Shown here piece by piece: positions 28,065 to 35,909 of a DNA stretch of 64,000 nt (positions are counted from its first letter, which is position 1; every line of letters starts with the position of its first letter). Origin of the DNA: Pseudobdellovibrionaceae bacterium. GTDB taxonomy: Bacteria; Bdellovibrionota; Bdellovibrionia; Bdellovibrionales; Bdellovibrionaceae. Below the pieces are notes generated by a model that was given only the letters and a program-made list of their open reading frames with translations, did no database searches and was not told the DNA's origin. The stretch covers positions 170,899 through 234,898 of the forward strand of contig JAHBUW010000005.1 of assembly GCA_019637875.1 (NCBI GenBank). Reading direction: 5' to 3'. Both the position numbers and the translations under genes were made by a program.

Positions 28065-28780
28065 GCAGAAGACCTTGCCAAAAAAGGGTTAACCCGCCAA
28101 GCTCGGATTCATTAATTCGAGGTCAAGATCGGCCTGCTCTTTGGAGTTCCGAAGAGCATGATCCGACGTGCCCTCTTGGCGCTGATTCTAGTGGCTGCGC
28201 GAGATCTTCGACCGCTATGACCGACAGTACGGCGCTGTCCCCCGAACTCGCGGCCGAGATTCAAGACGGCGTCCTCGCGGACGTTCGCGAACATCGCGAA
28301 TTCCATTCGTCTGCGGATGCACCAAATTCGTTTCTCCGAGTAGAGACGCCGGAAAACCGCTCGGGGAGGGCATTTTCTCCGAACGATTCAACTTTGTGAA
28401 AGTCTCTTCCGTCGATGAAACAGTCAGCTGACTATTTTGAGAACGCTCGTCGAAAAATTTTGCGGTGCGCCTTTTCCGGGTTATTCTGAGTTCAGAAAAC
28501 AGGGAGCGTAACGATGAATAGGGCGAGAGTCGAAGAAGTAGTCCTAGTCGATCCGGCGCCAGAGTAGCGGGCGCGGATTAACACCAACCACAAACGCGTT
28601 TCGAGTTCGAAACGCTGAGCATGGAGAGATCCATTCTGAGCGTTTCGAATTGAGATGAAAGACGTCCACCGCAAGGATCGTGGGGTCGTCAGAATCGATG
28701 GCATGGAGGCATTTGAATGAACCAAACAACCTCGGGAGGGCCATAGAGAAGATTAGGATTTCAATCCTTCTTTTGCAAAA
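28065..28780. other. Non-coding stretch leading to the orphan riboswitch
   Basis: About 700 bases with no convincing reading frame on either strand. It holds a weak sigma-70-like promoter (TTGCGG at 28460-28465, 16 bp, TATTCT at 28482-28487) reading toward the riboswitch, the alternative hairpins at 28596-28649, and a small hairpin AGGATT/AATCCT just before the aptamer. It looks less GC-rich than the surrounding genes. The true start of the riboswitch RNA cannot be fixed by eye. Confidence 0.4.
28596..28649 (+). promoter_or_regulatory. Mutually exclusive hairpins upstream of the riboswitch
   Basis: The 9-mer GCGTTTCGA occurs at 28596-28604 and 28640-28648, with its complement TCGAAACGC at 28607-28615 between them. 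The middle segment can pair with the first copy (tight hairpin, 2-base loop) or with the second (11-bp outer stem 28606-28616/28639-28649 enclosing ATGGA-GAGA-TCCAT). The two folds exclude each other, as in attenuators. Confidence 0.5.
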
Positions 28781-28860
28781 AGGCAAAACCGGTGAAAACC
28801 GGCGACGCAAAGCTAAAGGGGCTTCCTCACGCAATGTGAGATGCCAGCCAGACTGCCAAA
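28781..28860 (+). ncRNA. GEMM-I (cyclic-di-GMP class I) riboswitch aptamer, orphan
   Basis: The aptamer core is recognisable. GGCA at 28782-28785 pairs with TGCC at 28854-28857. A hairpin CCGGT-GAAA-ACCGG (28789-28802) carries the conserved GAAA tetraloop, followed by the invariant GACGCAAAGC (28804-28813). A second hairpin CTCAC/GTGAG (28826-28840) is followed by GCCAGCC and ACTGCC. The base equivalent to position 20 of the Vibrio Vc2 aptamer appears to be G, which favours cyclic-di-GMP over cyclic GMP-AMP. No gene follows: a strong terminator lies about 95 bases downstream, and the next gene is convergent. This resembles merRNA, the very abundant stand-alone riboswitch RNA of attack-phase Bdellovibrio bacteriovorus, thought to bind cyclic-di-GMP in bulk. 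Confidence 0.87.
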
Positions 28861-28954
28861 GGGCCGACCGCTGAGACGCGGCCGGAATTGACTTACGGCA
28901 TTTGTATGGAAGGTATGTTTCTCTCCAAAATACAAGACAGGTTTCATTCCCCTT

Positions 28955-28992
28955 AGCCGAGATGCGTGGACGACGCGTCTCGGCTTTTTTTT
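28955..28992 (+). terminator. Strong Rho-independent terminator ending the riboswitch RNA
   Basis: A 13-bp stem (28955-28967 with 28973-28985, one G-T pair) has loop GGACG and is followed by eight T residues (28985-28992). It closes an RNA with no open reading frame between aptamer and terminator. Confidence 0.95.
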
Positions 28993-29010
28993 ATTTCGCG
29001 CACGCGACCG

Positions 29011-29877
29011 TTATTGCGCTCGCGCGACCGACTGACCGCTCGCCAAATTCGGCGACCACTCCCGCCAACCTTTCGGCTCCACATCCAGTAAATTAAATTT
29101 CGCTCCGGGCGCCGCGATTTTTCCGGCGGGCTCGGGTGTCGCCATTTGCACGCCGCCCTTCATGAGCGACTCCATGGACGAGATCTGCACGCTCGCCCCC
29201 AGAAGCCCCACGTCGGCTTGCACCGCCCGCTTGAACCAGAACTGCGTGTTCTCGCGTACGAGCCGCGCGTAAGTCTTCGGCACGCGAATCCGCGCTTCGA
29301 CGAAGCGGGCCTGCTCGTCCAACCGCACGCTGATCACCTGACCGATCTTGAGGCCGCGGTAAATCACCGGATCGCCGTCCCCGATGGACTCCATGTACTT
29401 CGAGCGCAGCGTGAACAGAAATCCCGAAGCGAACGGCGACGCCGTGATCTGACGGCCCGTGAACTTCTGCGCGAGCGGCGCGTCCTTCGGCCCCGGCGTG
29501 AGGTCGATGTAAACGCCTTTGAAAAGCGTATCGAGGCCGCTGATCCCGCCCAACCCCACTTGCGGTTCGATCACCTGAAAGCTCGTTCCTTCCACCACTA
29601 GGTTGTGCGCGGACCTTTGCATCCTTGCGCGCACGACGACCTGACGCTGGTCGCCCGAGAGCTCCACTTCCTCGACGCGGCCGACGTTGATGCCGCGGTA
29701 TTTGATCATGGTTTTTTGCGCTTCGATGTTCGCGGCGTCGGGGAAACGAATCTCCACGAGCGCGCCCCGCTCCCGCCAGTAATCCAAAGCCAGCCACGCG
29801 GTCAGGATCAGCGCGAAGACCGGGAATAACCAGACCGCGACGCTCAAACGGAACTTCCATCTCGAGAATTTAAACAT
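29011..29877 (-). CDS. MCE-domain protein, short PqiB-like
   Basis: A 288-residue protein with one N-terminal membrane helix (about 11-29) followed by two MCE domains. The first is around IKYRGINVGRVEEVELS and the second around VIYRGLKIGQVISVRL. MCE proteins form hexameric rings that carry phospholipids between inner and outer membranes. E. coli PqiB has three MCE domains and a long helical needle; this version is shorter and lacks the needle. Its start overlaps the PqiA-like stop by 8 bases, so the pair is a transport unit. No PqiC lipoprotein gene is adjacent. Confidence 0.87.
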   Translation of the reverse strand: MFKFSRWKFRLSVAVWLFPVFALILTAWLALDYWRERGALVEIRFPDAANIEAQKTMIKYRGINVGRVEEVELSGDQRQVVVRARMQRSAHNLVVEGTSFQVIEPQVGLGGISGLDTLFKGVYIDLTPGPKDAPLAQKFTGRQITASPFASGFLFTLRSKYMESIGDGDPVIYRGLKIGQVISVRLDEQARFVEARIRVPKTYARLVRENTQFWFKRAVQADVGLLGASVQISSMESLMKGGVQMATPEPAGKIAAPGAKFNLLDVEPKGWREWSPNLASGQSVARAQ

Positions 29878-30502
29878 GCCCCCTCCAAATCAAACGCGTG
29901 TGAAACGTGGCGCTCGCGAGCATCGTGAAGATCACGACCATCGCGAACAAAAGCGCGCCCGGACCGGGCTCCACGTTCGTCCACGGACCGAGTTTCATGA
30001 TCGCGACCAGCACCGCGAGCAGATAAATATCGAGCATCGACCAGCGCCCCAGCGCCTCGACCCAACGGTACATGCGGGTCTTCCACAGACGCTCGCGCTC
30101 GGAATGCGAACGCAACGCCAAAACGAACAGCACCGCGAGCTTCAACAGCGGCACGACGATCGACGCGACCACCACGACGAGCGCAATGAACCACGAGCCG
30201 CCGTCCGCGAGCTGCACCACGCCCTGCCAGATCGTCGCGCTGTTCTTCACGCCGTAAAGCTCCATGCTCATGAATGGCAGCAGGTTTGCGGGCAGGTACA
30301 GAAAAAGCGCCGTCAGCGAAAACGCCAGGCTCATGGACAGGGATTTGTTCTTCAGTCCGATGAAGTCATGCCCGCAGCGGTCGCAGCGCGCTTTTTCGCA
30401 GCGATTGGCGAGATCCGGATCGCGCACCGGAACTTGGTGGCCGCAGGCTTCGCAAAGCCAGTGGTGAGTCGCAGGATTGGTCAAAACGCCGGTCGAATCC
30501 AT
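29870..30502 (-). CDS. PqiA-like integral membrane protein
   Basis: A 210-residue protein with an N-terminal zinc-ribbon-like stretch (CEACGHQV, then CEKARCDRCGHDF) and about four membrane helices. The conserved SMSLAFSLTALFLYLPANLLP and LDIYLLAVLVAIMKLG segments are typical of PqiA. Most PqiA proteins contain two such domains; this has one. It probably forms the inner-membrane base for the overlapping MCE-domain protein in lipid transport. GTG precedes the ATG directly; I choose the ATG at 30502. Confidence 0.87.
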   Translation of the reverse strand: MDSTGVLTNPATHHWLCEACGHQVPVRDPDLANRCEKARCDRCGHDFIGLKNKSLSMSLAFSLTALFLYLPANLLPFMSMELYGVKNSATIWQGVVQLADGGSWFIALVVVVASIVVPLLKLAVLFVLALRSHSERERLWKTRMYRWVEALGRWSMLDIYLLAVLVAIMKLGPWTNVEPGPGALLFAMVVIFTMLASATFHTRLIWRGHV

Positions 30503-30521
30503 CACCCGAGCTTCAAAGCAA

Positions 30522-30551
30522 AGACGCCGCCCGTTTCCGGAAGCGGCGTCT
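30522..30551 (-). terminator. Hairpin terminator downstream of the MltD/lipoprotein operon
   Basis: AGACGCCGC (30522-30530) pairs with GCGGCGTCT (30543-30551) around a 12-base loop. On the minus strand it is followed by TTTGCTTTG, a modest U-rich tract. It lies between the lipoprotein stop and the PqiA-like start. Confidence 0.7.
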
Positions 30552-30587
30552 AGGGAATTTTTCCTGAAGTTTAGGGAGAAACGACTG

Positions 30588-31469
30588 CTACTGGCAGTCC
30601 GGCAGGAAGTAGATGAAGTTCTCGACGAGCGACAGGTGAACCCCCAGCTCCACCCGGTCCGCTTGCGCGCTGGAGGCCGGCGTTCGCGATTCGGGCGAGA
30701 TGCGCGCCAGACGTTGCCAGTCGGGTTCGCGCAGCTGCGAGCGGCGCTCGTACTTCACCGAACTGCCCGTCGCGCTCGCCCACGGCCATTCGGCGCGGGC
30801 GTCGCGTTTGAAATCCACCAAACCCACGCGGTAGATCGATTCGGGGCCCTTGTCGTGACTGACGAAAAGTCCCAGACCGTTCGTCGACCACGCACGCTCA
30901 GTGCCGAAGTAAATGCCGTGCATGTCACTCGGCCGCGAGAGCAGGCGGATCACCTGCACGCGGATGAGGGGGCCGTAGTGCTTCGCCACCACGTCGTGCA
31001 GATATTTGGTCTGCTCGGTGGGCGTGAGTTTTTCGTAGGTTGTGGGATTTCCGGCCAGCGCCTCCGCGTACGCCCAGTCCTTCACCTGGCGGTCTCCGTA
31101 CAGGCTGTTCTCGTACGGAAGCAGTGCCCAGCCCTTATCCTTCAACTTCTGCACTTCAATATCGTGAAGGGCGTCGAAGATCCCGCGCGCGCTCAGCGAG
31201 TTACGCTGCGTGATCCACGCATTCTTGTTCGAAGTGGAGTCCACCACCAGCAGGCACTGGGGAACGCTCTTGTCGGGCTCATGATTCCAACCGGTGAAGG
31301 GCTTCTTCCAGCTGGGCAGCTCACCTTGAATCACGGGATTCGCGAAGAGATCGCCGTCACGTTCGAGCGCACGGTAGGCTTTCGCATCGGTTTCGTTCGT
31401 GGGACGGGTCACGCAGCCCGCAAGCGGAAGCAGCAAAAAGAGCGCAAGGCTCGCTTTCGTGATGTTCAT
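30588..31469 (-). CDS. Putative lipoprotein of unknown function, 293 aa
   Basis: Signal peptide with lipobox LPLAGC (Cys19), then a soluble domain of about 270 residues without recognised motifs. The sequence has a conserved-looking core (AWITQRNSLSARGIFDALHD; YFGTERAWSTNGLGLFVSHD) and ends in NFIYFLPDCQ. It starts 9 bases after the MltD-like stop, so it is co-transcribed with that lytic transglycosylase and may act at the same outer-membrane site, for example as a partner or regulator. That role is inferred only from position. Confidence 0.75.
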   Translation of the reverse strand: MNITKASLALFLLLPLAGCVTRPTNETDAKAYRALERDGDLFANPVIQGELPSWKKPFTGWNHEPDKSVPQCLLVVDSTSNKNAWITQRNSLSARGIFDALHDIEVQKLKDKGWALLPYENSLYGDRQVKDWAYAEALAGNPTTYEKLTPTEQTKYLHDVVAKHYGPLIRVQVIRLLSRPSDMHGIYFGTERAWSTNGLGLFVSHDKGPESIYRVGLVDFKRDARAEWPWASATGSSVKYERRSQLREPDWQRLARISPESRTPASSAQADRVELGVHLSLVENFIYFLPDCQ

Positions 31470-31478
31470 CCGAACCTC

Positions 31479-33578
31479 CTATTCGGGAATGACCAAACGG
31501 CGACCGACCGAGAGCTCGCTCGCGGAACGCAGACCGTTTTGGGTTTGGATCGCTTTCATCGACACATTGTACTTCCGCGCGATGCGGAACAGATTGTCGC
31601 CGCGACGGACGACATGCGTCCGCGCCTGACGATCCGGCGAAGCCGCCTTGCGGGCGGAGTTGGGGGTGCGGTCGGCTGAGACGCGGTCGGCGGAGACGCG
31701 AGCCTCACGCGCCAATCGACCGGTCGCCGAAGGATTCATCGCGCGTCCGACGACGGGTTGGGACTTCGCTTCGACCGCGACGGTCGCGGCCTGCTGGCCT
31801 TTGTTGATCGACGAATCCGGGCCTTGATCGCCCGCCTCTTCGTCGGCGTTCGCCGGCGCCGGTTGCTGCGCGCTCGCATCGGGAGTCGCGTCACCATCGG
31901 GCGATTCGGGAAGGCGATCGTCTTTCGGCACCAAGATGCGCGCGCCGACCTTCAAGACGCGACCGCGTTTGATCTTATTCATTTTGCGCAGCTCGCTCAC
32001 GCTGGAGTCATACTCTTGCGCGATGGAGTACAGCGAGTCACCCGGTTGCACGACGTAGTAGACGCCCTTTTCGGTGACGATCTCGGTTTTGGAGCTCGCG
32101 GGCTCTTGCGCAATCTGCTCGGGACTTTCGGGTGAGGTCTCACCCGCGGGGATATCCCCGTCGGAAGGCATCGCGGTCTGCGCGACCAAACCTGAAACCG
32201 AGGCCGACGCCGAGAGCGACGCGGGCGTTTCGGCCGCCGTCGTCTTTTCGGTCGCGATCCGCGCGCCGTCGACGGACGTCGGCGCGGGAGTCGCGGCCGC
32301 TACGGGCGAGGTATTGGCGGCAACTGGAGCCGACGGCGCGGCGGGCGTCGCATCGCGCTTGGCGACGATGGTGCGCACGTCGGGCGTCTTGCGACGCGAA
32401 CGATCCGGAACCTGGATGCGTTGACCGATCCGCAGTTTGCGACGACCGCCGAGGTCGTTGACCTCGCGGATCCAGCCAACGGTGGTTTTGTACTTCTTCG
32501 CGATGGTGTACAAGCTGTCGCCGCGACGGACGCGGTGGGTTTTCGTTTCGCCCGCGTCGGCGATGAACTCCACGCGATCGACGATGGATTCGCGCGCGGC
32601 GGCCAAAGCCAACTGCTGCTGCCCCAGCGGGATCCGCAGCTCCAGCACGCCGTTCGTTTTCGTGGGCGCGATCTCGCCGCGGAACTTGGGGTTGATCTGT
32701 TTGAAATCTTCGTAGTCGATGCCCATCTTCTGCGACATCACGCGCAGGTTAACGGGATTGTCGATGCGGACGAGTTCGAACTCGACGGGCTTTTCCCAGT
32801 CGATGTCGGTGAAGCCGTACTTCGCCGGATCGTTACCGATCAATTTCGCCGCGATGTACTTGGGCACGTAGTTCATCGTCTCTTTCGGCAGACGACGTTT
32901 ACGCACGAGCTCCCAGAAATCGCGGGTCTTGTGTTTCGTGATCTCGCGCATGACGCGGTTTTCACCGACGTTGTAGCTCGCCATCGCGAGATACCAGCTG
33001 CCGAAGATCGAATACAAGCCCTTGTAGTACTCCGCCGCCGCTTGCGTCGACAGCACGGGATCGCGACGTTCATCGACGAGCGCGTTGATCTCCATCCCGT
33101 AACGTTTGCCGGTGCCGCGGATGAACTGCCAGTAACCGACGGCCGCCGCGTGGCTGGTCGCCTTTTGGTTGAAGCCCGACTCGATGAGGGCGATGTAGAT
33201 CAAGTCTTCGGGCAGACCGTTTTCGCGCAAGATACGTTTCATCAGCGTCGAGTAACGCGAGCTGCGCGACAGATAGCGCTCCATGTGCGGACGACCACGT
33301 CCCTGGAAGTAGCGGATCCACTGTTCGACCTTGGGGTTGATCTCGACGGGGATTTCATCGAGTTCCTCGTCCGCGACGCGCGCGGGTTCGGGATCGCTCA
33401 TGCGGAAGCTTTCGACCTCGCGCAAGCTGGAGCCGGACTCGGGTTGACTGAGACCCGGCGCGGGAGCACCGCCGCCCGACTTCGCGGTCGTCGCGCAACC
33501 ACTCAAAAACAAGGAGGCGCCCAGCATAAGGATCAATGCGCGAGCGAAGGGCGACTTCGTCATGAAATTCGTATTCAA
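31479..33578 (-). CDS. mltD: MltD-like membrane-bound lytic transglycosylase with three LysM domains
   Basis: A lipoprotein signal (LFLSGC) is followed by a transglycosylase SLT domain: MKRILRENGLPEDLIYIALI contains the catalytic Glu in ALIESGFNQKATS, then YWQFIRGTGKRYG and NVGENRV. Three LysM peptidoglycan-binding modules follow, each with a GDSLYTIA/GDNLFRIA-type core, separated by Ala/Pro/Thr-rich linkers. It cleaves glycan strands to form 1,6-anhydro-muropeptides. The usual MltD has about two LysM domains. An in-frame TTG at 33578 is the best start because AGGAGAA lies 7-8 bases upstream; ATG 33563 is the alternative and lacks such a site. Confidence 0.9.
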   Translation of the reverse strand: MNTNFMTKSPFARALILMLGASLFLSGCATTAKSGGGAPAPGLSQPESGSSLREVESFRMSDPEPARVADEELDEIPVEINPKVEQWIRYFQGRGRPHMERYLSRSSRYSTLMKRILRENGLPEDLIYIALIESGFNQKATSHAAAVGYWQFIRGTGKRYGMEINALVDERRDPVLSTQAAAEYYKGLYSIFGSWYLAMASYNVGENRVMREITKHKTRDFWELVRKRRLPKETMNYVPKYIAAKLIGNDPAKYGFTDIDWEKPVEFELVRIDNPVNLRVMSQKMGIDYEDFKQINPKFRGEIAPTKTNGVLELRIPLGQQQLALAAARESIVDRVEFIADAGETKTHRVRRGDSLYTIAKKYKTTVGWIREVNDLGGRRKLRIGQRIQVPDRSRRKTPDVRTIVAKRDATPAAPSAPVAANTSPVAAATPAPTSVDGARIATEKTTAAETPASLSASASVSGLVAQTAMPSDGDIPAGETSPESPEQIAQEPASSKTEIVTEKGVYYVVQPGDSLYSIAQEYDSSVSELRKMNKIKRGRVLKVGARILVPKDDRLPESPDGDATPDASAQQPAPANADEEAGDQGPDSSINKGQQAATVAVEAKSQPVVGRAMNPSATGRLAREARVSADRVSADRTPNSARKAASPDRQARTHVVRRGDNLFRIARKYNVSMKAIQTQNGLRSASELSVGRRLVIPE

Positions 33579-33638
33579 AATAGATTCTCCTGTTTCCAAA
33601 TTCTAACCAAAAAAACGGGCCGTCTCTACCCCCACCGC

Positions 33639-35909
33639 TCACGGCGTGGTCGGGCCCACCAAATCTCCCCACAAAACGCCGGTCAGCTGGATTTTCTGCT
33701 GATCCAAGGTCTTGTAGAGGAGGCTGTTGCGTAAAATTGCCTTCACGTAAAAACTGGTCTCGGACCAGGGCAGCTCGTCGAACCAGACCTCGGTCAGAGG
33801 TTCGGAGCTCGGGGTCTTCAGCTGCTCTTTCAGGTCGGGGCGCGCTTCCAGGAAGGTCTCCATCCGGCGCGGGCCGGCGTTGTACGCGGCGAGCCCCAGC
33901 GGCACCGAACCCGAGAAGTAACGGATCATGCGCGACAGATAAGCCGAACCCATCTGCACGTTCACGCCGGTGCGGAAGCCGTCCTCGGGAAGCACGAGCG
34001 GTCCGAGCTTCAACTGATCGGCCATCTCGCGCGCCGTGGGCGGAATCAGCTGCATGAGTCCCAACGCGTTCGAACGACTGACCGCGCGGGGATTGAACGC
34101 GCTCTCTTGACGGATCAGCGAGCGGACGAGCACGGGATTCAGTCCCCGCCCCTTCGCGGCCGCATTGATCTCGTCCTCGTAGATCTTCGGCATCCCGAGC
34201 TGCAGTACGTCCACGGAGCGCAGTTCTTGCGAGATGTCGCTGATCTCGATCACGAGTTTGATCACTTTCGGATAAGCTTCGGCGCGCGCGTACTCTTGCG
34301 CCCACAGAACCTTGAGTACGGGATCTTCCGGCGTCGGCAGCTCGTCCGTTTCGGCCAGCGCCTCCGCGCCCCAACCGTGCGCGCGCAGAACGAGTAAGCG
34401 ATCCCAAGATTCTTTCTGACGCGGGCTCAGATGGATCGAGCCCTTCAGCCCCTTCAGCTTGTCGCTCGCGAACGGCCACAGAAACTGATTGTTCTGGGTT
34501 TCCGCCTTCAGACGGATGCCGTAGTAGCTCGACGGGAATCGGTCCGTCAGGATTTTGATTTCGTCGTTCGCGCGCGAATTGCCCAATTGCTGCAACGACC
34601 GGATCAACCAGTAGCGCGCGCTCAGGTGATATTTTTCTTCGTTCGTCGAGCGCAGCAGTTTTTCCAAACGCGCCACCGCGCTCGCGTAGTCTTGATTGCG
34701 GATCAGCGTGAGCGCCCACTGAAACTCGGCGTCGCGCGCAAGCTCCGAGCCCCCGTGACGCTCGAAAAAGAGCGCGTAATACTTCTCGGCTTTTTTGTAT
34801 TGCCCCGTCAGCTGGGCGGAACGCGCCGCCGACATCAGGATCTGATCACCCGACTTGGTTTTGTCGAAACGGTCGATGATGGCTTCGGACAGCTGCAGGC
34901 TTCCCGCATAGTCCCCGCGCCGGAAAAGGATCGGCGCCCACTCGGCCAAACGTTCGGGATCGGCGTCATCCATCACGCCCGCCGCCCGCTGCAGCAGCTG
35001 ACGCCAGCGCTCGCGATTTGAACCCTCGAAGGAACGGTTCAGCAAAGTCTGGTGAATGTCCACGCAGTTCTGCGCGGCCCACTTCGCTTGCAATCCGTTC
35101 GGCAGCTCTTTCAAGTACGCGAGGGAATCCTCGAGCTGCTGGAGCTGATCGTTTTTTTCTTTCGAAGCTTTGAAGCGCGCCGCGAAGCGGGTCTCAAGAT
35201 CGCTGTAAGTTTCGGGGCCCGCTGCGGGCGTGGGACTCGCGGTGGGTTCGACGCGGTTTAAGGCGAGCCGCACGGTTTTCAGTTTTTCGAGGGTCGCGGG
35301 CTGGTCGGCGAACTTCAGGGCCTGCTGGTAGGCGGTTTCGGCACCCGCCAGGTCGTGGCGCAGTTGCGACATCTCGCCGAGCAGCGCCCACGCACGCCCT
35401 TGGTCGGCGGACTCACGCGGGCGTAGATCGTTCATCACCTGCTTCAGATGATCGTCACCGAGTTTGAGGTTGCCGCGCATGAAATTTTCCAGAAGCCATA
35501 ACCGCGATTGGATTTGGCCGGTCCGCAAATCCTCGCTCCAGGGGCCGGGGCGTTTTTCATTCAAGCGATCATAGGCCCGCAGCGCCGCCGGCAGGTGGGT
35601 GATTTTACGCTCGTCGCGGTCCGCCTTGTCGGCGCACTTCAGCCAGGTCCGCAGCACCCAACCACGAATGACGGCTTGGGATTCGTAAAGACCCGCGCCC
35701 AGGCGCGCGCACTCGGCGGCCTTACCTTCGTTTTCGAATTGCTTCATTTTGCGCAGGTTCGCGTTCGATGACTTCGGCAGCGGCGCCGGCAGTTTGATTT
35801 CGATCATTTGCGCCGAGGCCACGCCCGACGTCCCCAGCACTACGAGCGCTAACGGTAACGCGCGCTTTTGTAGAGCACCCAGTTTCCGGACACCGCGATT
35901 TGTAACCAC
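33639..35909 (-). CDS. slt: Slt70-like soluble lytic murein transglycosylase
   Basis: A 756-residue exported protein. A signal peptide (about 12-33, ending GVASAQ) leads into a long helical, TPR-like superhelix that forms the ring in Slt70. The C-terminal SLT domain contains the catalytic Glu in IRQESAFNPRAVSRSNALG, followed by LMQLIPPTAREMA and GLAAYNAGPRR. It cuts peptidoglycan glycan strands in the periplasm. The start is GTG at 35909 with GGAGG 6 bases upstream; it lies 61 bases inside the preceding membrane-protein gene, implying translational coupling. The MltD-like gene follows downstream on the same strand. Confidence 0.9.
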   Translation of the reverse strand: MVTNRGVRKLGALQKRALPLALVVLGTSGVASAQMIEIKLPAPLPKSSNANLRKMKQFENEGKAAECARLGAGLYESQAVIRGWVLRTWLKCADKADRDERKITHLPAALRAYDRLNEKRPGPWSEDLRTGQIQSRLWLLENFMRGNLKLGDDHLKQVMNDLRPRESADQGRAWALLGEMSQLRHDLAGAETAYQQALKFADQPATLEKLKTVRLALNRVEPTASPTPAAGPETYSDLETRFAARFKASKEKNDQLQQLEDSLAYLKELPNGLQAKWAAQNCVDIHQTLLNRSFEGSNRERWRQLLQRAAGVMDDADPERLAEWAPILFRRGDYAGSLQLSEAIIDRFDKTKSGDQILMSAARSAQLTGQYKKAEKYYALFFERHGGSELARDAEFQWALTLIRNQDYASAVARLEKLLRSTNEEKYHLSARYWLIRSLQQLGNSRANDEIKILTDRFPSSYYGIRLKAETQNNQFLWPFASDKLKGLKGSIHLSPRQKESWDRLLVLRAHGWGAEALAETDELPTPEDPVLKVLWAQEYARAEAYPKVIKLVIEISDISQELRSVDVLQLGMPKIYEDEINAAAKGRGLNPVLVRSLIRQESAFNPRAVSRSNALGLMQLIPPTAREMADQLKLGPLVLPEDGFRTGVNVQMGSAYLSRMIRYFSGSVPLGLAAYNAGPRRMETFLEARPDLKEQLKTPSSEPLTEVWFDELPWSETSFYVKAILRNSLLYKTLDQQKIQLTGVLWGDLVGPTTP

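Noticed and set aside
28049..28399. A 116-codon plus-strand frame upstream of the riboswitch
   Set aside because: It overlaps the TetR start, has no ribosome-binding site, and its Ser/Arg/Pro-rich composition is unlike neighbouring proteins.
28902..29096. A short frame directly downstream of the riboswitch
   Set aside because: It runs through the strong terminator at 28955-28992, has no ribosome-binding site and reads into the convergent MCE gene. The riboswitch therefore has no regulated gene here.
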